Positions 34,803 to 42,446 of a stretch of 48,966 nt of DNA are shown in pieces (position 1 is the stretch's first letter; each line of letters opens with the position of its first letter). This DNA comes from Planctomycetaceae bacterium (GTDB lineage: Bacteria > Planctomycetota > Planctomycetia > Pirellulales > UBA1268), in contig WTHB01000066.1 in the NCBI GenBank assembly GCA_011523305.1, positions 1-48,966 on the forward strand. The letters are read 5' to 3'. Position numbers and translations under genes: made by a program. The notes below the pieces were generated by a model. That model was not told where the DNA came from and made no database searches. It was given only the letters and a program-made list of their open reading frames with translations.

Positions 34803-36560
34803 TCACGCCCGCCGGGATCTTTCCAACTGACCGCCACGCCGCAGCCGGACAAACAGCCGTGAGTAGTCGCCGAGACGGACGGCCTGGATCGCCTGATCAG
34901 ATGCGTTCGGATCGGGGTGGTCGTCTTCCTCAATCAACACCATATCGGCATCAGTCAAGTCGACGTCGTCTTCTTTAGCCTGCTCCACGTCTTCATCGAC
35001 GGCAGGCGGTGCATCCGCTGCTGGCATCCCGTCAACACTGGCGGCTGCGGCGGCAGGCGGCATCGCCGCAGGGCCAGGCGGCAACTGGCGACTGATCGCC
35101 TGCCCTTCCCGGCTGGCGACGTGCAACCGATCGTGAAAATCATCCGGACCGGCCATGACGAAGCGCTCAACGACATCTTCTTCCTCGGCGAAGACCTCCG
35201 CGAACGGATCGGCCCGGTCGGTGTCGTCCTCGGCGGCAAACGGTGGGTCAAAAATCAGTTCGATTTCGTCATCCTGCCAGCCAGAGTCCTCGGCCTGACG
35301 AATGGTTCGCGTGGTCAGCATCACCTCGTCATCAGCAGCCCCTTCAAGCGTTCCGCCAGCCGCGGCAAGCAAGGCCCGGGCGGCATACTCAGTCGCTCCC
35401 TGCGACGCAGCAAAGTCAATAGATAGCGGTGCATCCGCTTCGGCGTCTGCTTCCGCGTGAACTGCCTGCCAGGCTGATTGCTCGATGCACGCTGCGGAGT
35501 CGCCAGCTTCAACCGGCATCTCCAATGCTCCTGCTGTCGCCCCCTGGTGCACGGCTGCCTCACCGGGCAGGTCCTCATCGTCATCATCAAATGTTCCAAA
35601 CTCAATAATGGTTGCCGCCGTGTTGTCATCACAGTCTTCCCCATCCGCGCGAGTCGTTACTGCGTCTGGCAGCGGCTCATCGCAGGCGGCCGGCCGCGAC
35701 TCGGGCTGTGCAGGCGGCGGGGCAGCCGCCTGCAACGCAGGCGGCGGGGGCAGCCGCTGAATCTCTTCCCAGGCAGCCGCCAGGTCGGCGGTGCCCACTG
35801 GCGACCTGCCCTGCTGTTCAGCAAGCCGCAACGCCTGATCACAGACCTGATTGATCAGCCGGGGTACACCATCGGTCAGGGTGAAGACAGCAGCATCACA
35901 GTCTGCCGCGAAGTGACTGCTCCACTCGAGACCGGCAGCCCGCATCTGAGTGCGGAGGTAGCCGCAGGTCTCTTCATAATCAAGCGGCTCAAGATAGCCC
36001 CGGACGGCAATCCGCTGGGCGACCCCCTCAAGTTCCGGCTCGCCCAGCATCTCCTCTAAGCGAACCGTTCCGGCCAAGACCAGATGCACCGCCGGTTGGG
36101 CGGTGACCACGCCAGCCAACAGTCGCAGCTCTTCTAGCAGCCGGCGGGGCAGGGTGTGGGCCTCGTCCACCAGCACGACCAGCCCTGCACCGATTGCGGC
36201 GAGCCCACGAATGCGATCGACCAGACCGATTCGCAGCTCTTCCTCATCAAGACCACGGTAGGCCTCACCAATGTCCGCCATGATCGACTGCCAGAGGCCA
36301 CGCCGCGTGCAGATTCGCGCCCCCGAAAGCAACGCAACAGCGAATCGGTCTTCAAGGTGTTCCCGCAGGCATGCGAGCAGCAACGACTTCCCCGTGCCTG
36401 TTCCTCCGATCATCAGACCAATGCCCTCTGCTCTGAGGACGGCCCGCTGGAGACCATCGAGCGCGGCTTGCGCATCCTTCGAGGCGTGAAACGAGGCAAC
36501 CCGCGGCACCGTCATGAAGGGCCGCTCAGCGGGTCGAAAGAAGGCGTTCGGTGTTGGCAT
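34803..36560 (-). CDS. ExeA/GspA-like AAA ATPase with long acidic C-terminal region
   Basis: 585 aa. The N-terminal ~270 residues are an AAA-type ATPase of the ExeA/GspA class: Walker A GGTGTGKS at 52-59, Walker B LVVLVDEAHTLPRRLLEELR, the sensor region VHLVLAGTVRLEEML, QRIAVRGYLEPLDYEET and VPRLINQVCDQALRLAEQQ. From about residue 275 to 560 it is low-complexity, rich in Asp, Glu, Ala and Pro, with no predicted membrane helix or peptidoglycan-binding domain. The C-terminus becomes basic (YSRLFVRLRRGGQLERSRR). ExeA partners (ExeB/GspB or secretion genes) are not adjacent. Start ATG 36560, divergent from trpF. Role unknown; it may organise an assembly through the disordered tail. Confidence 0.82.
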   Translation of the reverse strand: MPTPNAFFRPAERPFMTVPRVASFHASKDAQAALDGLQRAVLRAEGIGLMIGGTGTGKSLLLACLREHLEDRFAVALLSGARICTRRGLWQSIMADIGEAYRGLDEEELRIGLVDRIRGLAAIGAGLVVLVDEAHTLPRRLLEELRLLAGVVTAQPAVHLVLAGTVRLEEMLGEPELEGVAQRIAVRGYLEPLDYEETCGYLRTQMRAAGLEWSSHFAADCDAAVFTLTDGVPRLINQVCDQALRLAEQQGRSPVGTADLAAAWEEIQRLPPPPALQAAAPPPAQPESRPAACDEPLPDAVTTRADGEDCDDNTAATIIEFGTFDDDDEDLPGEAAVHQGATAGALEMPVEAGDSAACIEQSAWQAVHAEADAEADAPLSIDFAASQGATEYAARALLAAAGGTLEGAADDEVMLTTRTIRQAEDSGWQDDEIELIFDPPFAAEDDTDRADPFAEVFAEEEDVVERFVMAGPDDFHDRLHVASREGQAISRQLPPGPAAMPPAAAAASVDGMPAADAPPAVDEDVEQAKEDDVDLTDADMVLIEEDDHPDPNASDQAIQAVRLGDYSRLFVRLRRGGQLERSRRA

Positions 36561-36836
36561 AAAGAATGAAGATGATCAGCACAGGGTTGGACCACGCCCC
36601 ACACGGCGCACGACGACACGTCTGGCACCGCCTCCCAAGCCGTCGCCCGGGGGACGATTCATGGACGACCATTCCAGACCTTGGTATTGTCGACCAGAGA
36701 CAGCACCTTCCTGCACCACCGCCGTGCCGCATAGACTTTTCCGGTTGAGACGATCAACTCGATTGCGAGCGGCGGCGGCAACTGTGCCGGTCAGATCCCC
36801 TGAGCCCGCGGGCTGGCGAGCAGAGAAAGCGTGACC

Positions 36837-37565
36837 ATGTTCCGAGTCAAAATCTGTGGTGTCACCTCGATCGTGGACGCGCATGCCATCGCGGCAGCAG
36901 GAGCCGACGCCATCGGCCTCAACTTCATTCCCGGCTCGCCCCGCTGTCTCACCGTGGAGCAGGCAGCGGCGATTGCCGCGAGCCTGCCCGAGACCGTACT
37001 GACCGTGGGCGTCTTCGTCGGGCGGCCGCCGAGTGAGATGCTCGCCATCGCCAGCCAGGTTGGCCTGACAGCGATCCAGTTGCACGGTCTGTTCGACGGC
37101 CCCCCCGAAGCGAGTGATCCACCCTGGCGGTGCGATGAGTTGCTGCCGTACCCCGTCATCCGGGCAGTTCGGCTCGATGAGCCCTCTGCCGACCCTGATC
37201 GCCTGGCGACAGCCCGGCAATGGATTGATGCTGCCGCCGCCTGCGGAACCCGGCCGGCCATGGCCCTGGTTGACGCGGGGGTTTCACGTGGCACATCGGC
37301 TGGCCGCCTGGGAGGCACCGGCCACACCGTTGAGTGGGAGTCGGTTGCAGCCACCCCGCCACTGCCGATCCCGACCACACTGGCCGGCGGCCTCACCCCA
37401 GAGAACGTGGCGGCGGCAGTCCGCACCAGCCGCATGGTCGCCGTCGATACCGCGAGCGGTGTCGAAGCCGCGCCCGGCCGGAAAGACCCCGACCGCGTCG
37501 CGCGATTCGTGGCAGCAGCCCGCGCTGCCTTTGCGGCCAGTGCTAGCATGCCCGGCACACCCTGA
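36837..37565 (+). CDS. trpF: Phosphoribosylanthranilate isomerase
   Basis: Third step of tryptophan synthesis, an Amadori rearrangement in a TIM barrel. Family motifs in order: VKICGVTS (catalytic Cys), AIGLNFIPGSPRCL, TVGVFVGRPP, AIQLHG, PTTLAGGLTPENVAAAV (second phosphate-binding loop) and VDTASGVEAAPGRKD (catalytic Asp). About 242 aa, a little longer than the usual 200-220, with small insertions mid-protein. ATG 36837 is chosen; a GTG two codons earlier is also possible. No other trp gene is in the window, so tryptophan genes are scattered. The 276-base gap to the divergent ExeA-like gene contains no other recognisable feature. Confidence 0.94.
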   Translation: MFRVKICGVTSIVDAHAIAAAGADAIGLNFIPGSPRCLTVEQAAAIAASLPETVLTVGVFVGRPPSEMLAIASQVGLTAIQLHGLFDGPPEASDPPWRCDELLPYPVIRAVRLDEPSADPDRLATARQWIDAAAACGTRPAMALVDAGVSRGTSAGRLGGTGHTVEWESVAATPPLPIPTTLAGGLTPENVAAAVRTSRMVAVDTASGVEAAPGRKDPDRVARFVAAARAAFAASASMPGTP

Positions 37566-37658
37566 CGCCCGGCCTTCACCCCCGCAGGCTCAGGCCATGC
37601 CCGGTGGATAGGACCAGGCCTGTGCCCAAAAAGGCTAGCCGGCTGCCAAGTTCGCAAC

Positions 37659-37687
37659 CTGTGCGCCGTGGCCAAAACCGCTACAAT
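37659..37687 (+). promoter_or_regulatory. Candidate ahcY promoter and structured leader
   Basis: TACAAT (37682-37687) is a 5/6 match to the -10 box, with a weak CTGTGC -35 candidate at 37659-37664 (17-base spacer). The implied ~75-base leader contains a 7-bp hairpin (37715-37731, GGTGGCA paired with TGCCGCC) and ends in AGGAGG five bases before the GTG. No match to the known SAH riboswitch core was seen. Confidence 0.5.
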
Positions 37688-37767
37688 CGAAACTGATGAG
37701 CGTAAGAAGCGTTCGGTGGCAGGCTGCCGCCATTTAGAGACTCCAACTCTCGCACCAGGAGGATTCC

Positions 37768-39081
37768 GTGGCCCACGTTGATACCCGTCTCCCGTACAAA
37801 GTTGCTGACATGTCCCTGGCCGACTGGGGCCGGAAGGAAATCATGCTGGCTGAGAATGAAATGCCGGGCCTGATGGCCCTCCGGGAGAAGTACGGCAAAA
37901 CCAAGCCGCTCACCGGGGCTCGCATTGCCGGCTGCCTGCACATGACCATTCAGACGGCCGTCCTGATCGAGACGCTCGTCGAACTCGGTGCAGAAGTCAC
38001 CTGGAGTAGTTGCAACATCTTCTCGACGCAAGACCACGCTGCAGCGGCAATCGCCAAGGCTGGCATTCCCGTCTATGCCTGGAAAGGCATGACTGACGAA
38101 GAGTTCGACTGGTGCATTGAGCAAACCCTGTTCTTCCCCGATGGCGAGCCGCTCAACCTGATTCTGGATGACGGTGGTGATCTCACCGCCATGGTGCACG
38201 ACAAGTTCCCCGAACTGCTCGGGGGCATCAAGGGCCTCTCCGAAGAGACCACCACCGGCGTGCACCGGCTCTACCAGATGCAGGAAAACGGTGAACTGAA
38301 ATTGCCATCGATCAACGTCAATGATTCCTGCACCAAGAGCAAGTTCGACAATCTCTACGGCTGCCGGGAAAGCTTGGCAGACGGCATCAAGCGGGCCACC
38401 GACGTCATGGTGGCTGGCAAGGTCGTGGTTGTCTGTGGCTATGGCGACGTCGGCAAGGGCTGCGCTCATGCGATGAAGTCGCTTGGGGCCCGGGTAATTG
38501 TCACCGAAATTGACCCGATCAACGCCCTCCAGGCAGCAATGGAGGGCTTTGAGGTGACCACCATGGAGGAGGCTGCCAGTGAGGGTCAGATCTTTGTCAC
38601 CGCCACCGGCTGCCGGGACGTAGTCCTCGGTCACCACATGGAGCAGATGCCGGATGACGCCATCATCTGCAACATCGGGCACTTCGACCTCGAAATCGAC
38701 GTCGCCTGGCTGGAGAACACAGCCGGCATTAAGAAGGTTGAAGTGAAGCCCCAGGTTGACCGCTACACCCTGCCTTCTGGCCGTTCGGTACTCGTGCTGG
38801 CAGAAGGCCGGCTCGTGAACCTCGGCTGTGCCACTGGTCACCCGTCATTCGTGATGAGCACCAGCTTCACCAATCAGGTGCTGGCTCAACTCGAACTCTG
38901 GCAGCACCCCGAGAACTATGATGTCAACGTCTACCGGCTGCCCAAGCATCTTGATGAAGAGGTGGCTCGGCTGCACCTCGACAAGTTGGGCGTCAAGCTG
39001 ACAACCCTGACGCCTGAGCAGGCGGCCTACATCCACGTAAAGGTCGAAGGGCCGTTCAAGCCGGATTACTACCGGTACTAG
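37768..39081 (+). CDS. ahcY: Adenosylhomocysteinase (S-adenosylhomocysteine hydrolase)
   Basis: Hydrolyses S-adenosylhomocysteine to adenosine and homocysteine, relieving product inhibition of methyltransferases. 437 aa. Signatures: [68 protein letters not shown], the NAD-binding [19 protein letters not shown] and the C-terminal [11 protein letters not shown], whose KPDYYRY ending is diagnostic. GTG start with an ideal AGGAGG at five bases; no better ATG exists because the family N-terminus follows directly. It has its own promoter and terminator, so it is a single-gene unit between trpF and parAB. Codon use looks like that of a highly expressed gene. Confidence 0.98.
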   Translation: MAHVDTRLPYKVADMSLADWGRKEIMLAENEMPGLMALREKYGKTKPLTGARIAGCLHMTIQTAVLIETLVELGAEVTWSSCNIFSTQDHAAAAIAKAGIPVYAWKGMTDEEFDWCIEQTLFFPDGEPLNLILDDGGDLTAMVHDKFPELLGGIKGLSEETTTGVHRLYQMQENGELKLPSINVNDSCTKSKFDNLYGCRESLADGIKRATDVMVAGKVVVVCGYGDVGKGCAHAMKSLGARVIVTEIDPINALQAAMEGFEVTTMEEAASEGQIFVTATGCRDVVLGHHMEQMPDDAIICNIGHFDLEIDVAWLENTAGIKKVEVKPQVDRYTLPSGRSVLVLAEGRLVNLGCATGHPSFVMSTSFTNQVLAQLELWQHPENYDVNVYRLPKHLDEEVARLHLDKLGVKLTTLTPEQAAYIHVKVEGPFKPDYYRY

Positions 39082-39122
39082 ACGACCCATGAGAATCTCC
39101 GAACACACTGTTCGGACCCGTT

Positions 39123-39167
39123 GAAGGCTGCAGGAACCGCCCCCCGGTCCTGCAGCCTTCTTCCTTT
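39123..39167 (+). terminator. Intrinsic terminator after ahcY
   Basis: GAAGGCTGCAGGA pairs with TCCTGCAGCCTTC (13 bp), and the stem extends inward to ACCG/CGGT around a C-rich loop. TTCCTTT follows. It begins 41 bases after the ahcY stop. Confidence 0.88.
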
Positions 39168-39251
39168 GATTGTGGCCGCTTCAGGAGGTCTGTCTAAGGG
39201 CCGGCGTCCCGGGCCCGTGGTCGTCTGGTGGCAGCCCATCTTCCTGGGCTC

Positions 39252-39267
39252 TGTTTCATGTGAAACA
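39252..39267. promoter_or_regulatory. parS centromere site 1
   Basis: TGTTTCATGTGAAACA matches the bacterial parS consensus TGTTTCACGTGAAACA at 15 of 16 positions (one centre base differs). It lies about 290 bases upstream of parA and is the ParB loading site type. Confidence 0.9.
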
Positions 39268-39387
39268 TGTCCCCGCTCCGGCCGTCGGAAACCCAGGCCC
39301 CGCCCGCAGTAGTGGTAAGCGGGATTGGCATAGCCGGGACGCCGGGCAGGCTCCAAGCGAACCGCGGCAGCCACGAGGCGGGCGGGG

Positions 39388-39403
39388 GGTTTCACGTGAA
39401 ACA
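39388..39403. promoter_or_regulatory. parS centromere site 2
   Basis: GGTTTCACGTGAAACA matches the parS consensus at 15 of 16 positions, with a perfect GTTTCACGTGAAAC core. It lies 136 bases (start to start) after site 1, upstream of parA. Confidence 0.93.
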
Positions 39404-39434
39404 GGCAAACCAGCACGCCTGCGCAAACCTGGGC

Positions 39435-39450
39435 GGTTTCACGTGAAACG
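39435..39450. promoter_or_regulatory. parS centromere site 3
   Basis: GGTTTCACGTGAAACG has the perfect 14-base parS core with both outer bases changed. It lies 47 bases (start to start) after site 2 and about 90 bases before the parA start, so ParB binding here could also repress parAB. Confidence 0.92.
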
Positions 39451-39542
39451 CCGCTGCGGGAACGCCCGGTGTGACGGCCATACCAATTCATGCCGATACA
39501 CCGAGAGCATGCGTTGTGCGTGACGGAATCATTGGCAGGGAT

Positions 39543-40295
39543 ATGCGGATGGGTCGGATTGTGTGTGTCGTGAATCAGAAGGGCGGCGTCGGCAAGACGA
39601 CCACCGCCTCAAACGTGGCGGCGGGACTGGCGAAGGCTGGTCTACGCACTCTTCTGGTTGATCTCGACCCGCAGTGCAACGCCACCACGGGATTCGGCGG
39701 CACGCCCGCCGAGACCCATCCGCTGGTCTCCGAGGCCACCCTATCTGAGAACGTGGTCGCCACAGCCGTCACCAACCTGTCGCTGCTGCCCGGCAGCCGG
39801 AGCGTTCGCGATGTTGAGCGAATTGCCGAGACCGCCCGGGACGGCTCGATGGTGCTGGCCAATCATCTCGCCTGTGGCCTCAACGCCTGGGACTACTGCC
39901 TGATCGACTGCCCGCCATCCATTGGGGAACTGACCCGTACGGCCTTGGCTGGCTCGACCGAAGTCCTGATGCCCATTCAGTGTGAATACTTCGCGCTCGA
40001 AGGGCTGACCCAAATGATTGAAGTGATCCGTGACGTGATGGCAGCCAAGCCTGGGCGACTCTCCTTTAGTGGCATCGTGCTCACCATGCACGATGCCAGC
40101 CTGGAACTGACGGCAGAGGTCGAGCGGGAGGTTCGTGACTTTTTTGGAGAAATCGTCTTCGACACGGTGATCCCCCGGGATGTCACCGTGTCTGAAGCAC
40201 CGAGTCACGCCCAGAGTGTGCTCGATTACGCGCCCCGTTCAGCTGGTGCCCGGGCGTATACAGAACTGTGCATGGAGGTACGCAACTGTGAGTAG
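39543..40295 (+). CDS. parA: ParA/Soj chromosome partitioning ATPase
   Basis: Walker-type ATPase that drives segregation of ParB-parS complexes. The deviant Walker A VNQKGGVGKTTTASNVAAGL is at the N-terminus, followed by LLVDLDPQCNATTGFG, the Walker B-like CLIDCPPSIGELTRTAL and PIQCEYFALEGLTQM, and it ends VIPRDVTVSEAPSHAQSVLDY. These are typical of chromosomal Soj-type ParA (about 250 aa). ATG 39543 is chosen; the frame opens earlier at 39471 but that segment is unlike the family, and ATG 39549 is a near alternative. parB starts inside its 3' end (8-base overlap). Three parS sites lie just upstream, completing a ParABS module. Confidence 0.96.
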   Translation: MRMGRIVCVVNQKGGVGKTTTASNVAAGLAKAGLRTLLVDLDPQCNATTGFGGTPAETHPLVSEATLSENVVATAVTNLSLLPGSRSVRDVERIAETARDGSMVLANHLACGLNAWDYCLIDCPPSIGELTRTALAGSTEVLMPIQCEYFALEGLTQMIEVIRDVMAAKPGRLSFSGIVLTMHDASLELTAEVEREVRDFFGEIVFDTVIPRDVTVSEAPSHAQSVLDYAPRSAGARAYTELCMEVRNCE

Positions 40296-41334
40296 AGAGC
40301 GACGTTTGGGGCGAGGGCTTGAGGCCTTGTTGGGGCGGGCCGGTATGGAACAGACTGCTCCGGCAACGGACGGTACCGGAGCACTGGCCAGCCAGCCAGC
40401 GGCAGCCTCGACGCGTTCAGCAGCAGCCCAGCTGATCCTGCACAAGGCCGAAGACCTTGAGCAGGCCGCCGCCGACCTGCCGTCGAGCGAGATTGCTGCC
40501 GCCGTGATCGACCCCAATCCTTGGCAGCCCCGCTCGGTCATGTCTGCGGAGGATCTGACTGAACTGGCCAGCAGTCTCAATGAGCACGGGCTTGTCCAGC
40601 CGATCGTGGTGCGGTCGCAGGGCGACCGGTACCAGTTGATCGCGGGCCAGCGGCGGCTGGCAGCAGCCAAGCAGCTGGGCTGGGAGATGGTTCCAGTCCG
40701 AGTGCTCGATGTTGACGACCGGCAGATGTCTGAGATCGCCATCGTCGAAAACCTCCAACGCCGCGACCTCGATCCGCTCGAGAAGGCGACCAGTTTCAAG
40801 CAGTATCTGGCGACCTGGGGAGGCACGCAGGACGAACTGGCGAAGCGGCTTTCGGTCGACCGATCGACCGTGGCCAATCTGATCCGCCTGCTGGAATTGC
40901 CTGAGGCCGTCCAGGAGAAACTTCGTGGCGGGGCGATCTCGATGGGCCATGCCCGGGCCCTCCTGCCGCTGGGCGATGAGCACGACCAGGTGACATTGGT
41001 CAATCGAGTGGTGGCCGAAGGGCTGTCGGTACGGACTGTCGAGAGTGAGGTGAAGGAGATTCTGCGGGCCGACGAGGTGGCTGAGCTTGGTGGCACGGAA
41101 CCCGCGTTCGGCAACGAGCCGTTGGGCAGCGACGATGCCTCGCTCCCCAAACGAAAACCGGGCCGCCCAGCGAGCCGCAGGTCGAGCCAGATTGTGGCAC
41201 TGGAAAGCGAACTTCGCCGGGCCCTGGGCACGAAGGTGGTGATTCACGTCAACAGCAAGGGGGCGGGCCGAATCGTGATCCCGTTTGGCAATCCCGAAGA
41301 ATTCGAGCGGCTGCTGGAATTCATGACCGAGTAG
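40288..41334 (+). CDS. parB: ParB/Spo0J chromosome partitioning protein
   Basis: parS-binding CTPase that spreads on DNA and recruits SMC. It begins RERRLGRGLEALLG, the ParA-stimulating N-terminal motif. The CTP-binding ParB/Srx domain has NPWQPR, LVQPIVVRSQGDRYQLIAGQ, the C-motif-like GQRRLAAAKQLGW and VENLQRRDLDPLEKA. The helix-turn-helix region has ELAKRLSVDRSTVANLIRLL, with GGAISMGHARALLPL after it, and a C-terminal dimerisation domain follows a basic linker. About 348 aa. GTG 40288 has GGAGG nine bases upstream and overlaps parA. The residue before RR in the C-motif is Gln instead of the common Glu. Confidence 0.96.
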   Translation: MSRERRLGRGLEALLGRAGMEQTAPATDGTGALASQPAAASTRSAAAQLILHKAEDLEQAAADLPSSEIAAAVIDPNPWQPRSVMSAEDLTELASSLNEHGLVQPIVVRSQGDRYQLIAGQRRLAAAKQLGWEMVPVRVLDVDDRQMSEIAIVENLQRRDLDPLEKATSFKQYLATWGGTQDELAKRLSVDRSTVANLIRLLELPEAVQEKLRGGAISMGHARALLPLGDEHDQVTLVNRVVAEGLSVRTVESEVKEILRADEVAELGGTEPAFGNEPLGSDDASLPKRKPGRPASRRSSQIVALESELRRALGTKVVIHVNSKGAGRIVIPFGNPEEFERLLEFMTE

Positions 41335-41392
41335 AAAAGAGGGCTGATTTCCGCTGTTTTTGCCGCCTCCTCCTGTGGCGGCTGGACTCGGC

Positions 41393-41398
41393 TATACT
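41393..41398 (+). promoter_or_regulatory. Candidate -10 box of the tRNA-Pro gene
   Basis: TATACT is a 5/6 match to the -10 consensus, 51 bases before the mature tRNA 5' end. No convincing -35 box lies at normal spacing. The position in the parB-tRNA gap fits a tRNA promoter. Confidence 0.4.
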
Positions 41399-41449
41399 CT
41401 CTATCTTCATCGCTTCACCGGAGAAGCCAATCTCAACCTCAGTTGATTT

Positions 41450-41524
41450 CGGGGCGTAGCTCAGCCTGGCTAGAGCGCCTGGTTTGGGACCAGGAGGTCG
41501 CATGTTCGAATCATGTCGCCCCGA
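41450..41524 (+). tRNA. tRNA-Pro (anticodon UGG)
   Basis: A 75-base cloverleaf: acceptor stem CGGGGCG with CGCCCCG (7 bp, perfect), D arm GCTC...GAGC, and anticodon stem CCTGG/CCAGG around TTTGGGA, giving anticodon TGG. The T arm is GCATG-TTCGAAT-CATGT, and the discriminator is A. No CCA is encoded after it. The C1-G72 pair and UGG anticodon identify proline. It stands between parB and a terminator, as a single-gene unit. Confidence 0.97.
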
Positions 41525-41530
41525 CTGAAG

Positions 41531-41556
41531 AAAGCCCCTTGGAAACAAGGGGCTTT
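41531..41556 (+). terminator. Hairpin terminator after tRNA-Pro
   Basis: AAAGCCCCTT pairs perfectly with AAGGGGCTTT around GGAAAC, six bases after the tRNA. The trailing bases are only moderately T-rich (the stem itself ends in TTT, and GTTTCT comes later). Confidence 0.75.
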
Positions 41557-41699
41557 CGGCGTTTCTGGGGAGGGCTTGAGAACATGAACTGCGGGGTTTT
41601 CTCCAGAAAAAGCAGCTCCGCCCCTATCGTGCTGCCACGCCGAGCCGCCCGTTGAGGCCCGTAGCAGAACTTTCCTGAAAAAAAACCCCCCGGAATATT

Positions 41700-41727
41700 T
41701 TGACTTTCATTCGGGGTGTGCCATTGT
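41700..41727 (+). promoter_or_regulatory. Candidate promoter of the Cys-repeat gene
   Basis: TTGACT (41700-41705) is a good -35 match; 16 bases later CATTGT is a poor -10. The leader contains a 6-bp hairpin, CCGAAT/ATTCGG around AAAGG at 41764-41780, followed by a run of six T, which could act as a transcription attenuator. AAGGAGG lies eight bases before the ATG. Confidence 0.35.
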
Positions 41728-41817
41728 TGAGCGAAGCCGCGGTCGCCTCCGCCGCTTCACCTTCCGAATAAAGGATTCGGTGGTTTTTTCCTGTCGCGTG
41801 TCAAGGAGGCTCACCCC

Positions 41818-42279
41818 ATGAGTCGTGCATTCTACCTCAGCGGTCTTTCAGCCGCTCTTCTGTTGTGTTTCGGCACCTTCGCCGAAGCTGGTCTTTTTGG
41901 TAACCATCACCGGGCTCATGGAAATTGCTGCGAGCCTGCCTGTGGTTGCGAACCCACCTGTGGTTGCGAGCCGACCTGCGGTTGCGAGCCTGTCTGTGCT
42001 GCTGAGCCCACCTGCGGCTGCGAGCCTGCCTGTGGCTGCGAGCCTGCCTGCTGTGACAGCTGCTGCGGTCATCAGCACCGTCACTGCAGCCTGATGGAGC
42101 GGATCCGCTGCCATCACCAGGCCAAGAAGGCCCGCCGTGCCGCACGTCGCTGCTGCAACAACTGCTGCGAGCCAGCTTGCGGTTGCGAGCCAGCCTGTGG
42201 CTGTGAGCCTGCTTGCGGCTGCGAGCCGACCTGCGGTTGCGAGCCGACCTGCGGCTGCGAGCCGTCCTGCGGCGTCTGA
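41818..42279 (+). CDS. Secreted cysteine-repeat protein (CEPxCG units)
   Basis: 153 aa with a clear Sec signal peptide (LSGLSAALLLCFGTFAEA, cleavage after about residue 24). The mature part consists of seven six-residue units of the type CEP[A/T/V]CG, a basic His- and Arg-rich core (CCGHQHRHCSLMERIR, then CHHQAKKARRAARRCC) and six more units. It holds about 34 cysteines after the signal peptide and a Glu-Pro in every unit. I do not recognise a named family. Cys-rich exported repeat proteins are known in planctomycetes, whose envelopes are rich in disulfide-linked protein, so a structural or metal-binding envelope role is plausible. Strong AAGGAGG and a strong terminator suggest high expression. 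Confidence 0.85.
   Translation: MSRAFYLSGLSAALLLCFGTFAEAGLFGNHHRAHGNCCEPACGCEPTCGCEPTCGCEPVCAAEPTCGCEPACGCEPACCDSCCGHQHRHCSLMERIRCHHQAKKARRAARRCCNNCCEPACGCEPACGCEPACGCEPTCGCEPTCGCEPSCGV
41929..42054 (+). repeat. In-frame 18-bp tandem repeat, block 1 (7 units)
   Basis: Seven 18-base units of the form TGCGAGCCxxCCTGYGGY encode CEPxCG; the fourth and fifth units are degenerate (CEPVCA, AEPTCG) and the last ends in CC. Synonymous changes between units show that the amino-acid pattern is conserved. Confidence 0.9.
42166..42273 (+). repeat. In-frame 18-bp tandem repeat, block 2 (6 units)
   Basis: Six perfect-length units encode CEPxCG (three Ala, two Thr, one Ser at the variable place) and run to the penultimate codon. 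Same unit as block 1, so the gene probably grew by unit duplication on both sides of the basic core. Confidence 0.9.
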
Positions 42280-42334
42280 ATGAAAAAGCTTGAAGATTGA
42301 CACCCCCTTGAACGTCAACCTTCATGCCACATCG

Positions 42335-42368
42335 ACCCGGCCGGATCCCCATCCGGCCGGGTTTTTTT
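42335..42368 (+). terminator. Strong intrinsic terminator after the Cys-repeat gene
   Basis: Perfect 12-bp stem (ACCCGGCCGGAT with ATCCGGCCGGGT), CCCC loop, then a T-run. It lies between this gene and the convergent sulfatase gene. Confidence 0.95.
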
Positions 42369-42446
42369 GTGGACAGAGCCTGACGGCCACACCGAGCAGG
42401 TTCACGGACTCACTACAAGCGTCACAGGGCATTCTTCGCCCAGGGC

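Noticed and set aside
37566-37767. SAH riboswitch upstream of ahcY
   Set aside because: CAGGCTC occurs at about 37585 but the partner GAGGAGCGCTGC-type core is absent and the order is wrong.
40239-41247. Two long antisense frames over parB
   Set aside because: Ser/Arg-rich shadows of a clearly coding parB.
41443-41655. 70-codon open frame over the tRNA
   Set aside because: It coincides with tRNA-Pro and its terminator and shows no protein features.
41929-42273. CRISPR array or satellite-like repeat
   Set aside because: The 18-base units are in frame, have no unique spacers, and encode a consistent CEPxCG protein pattern.
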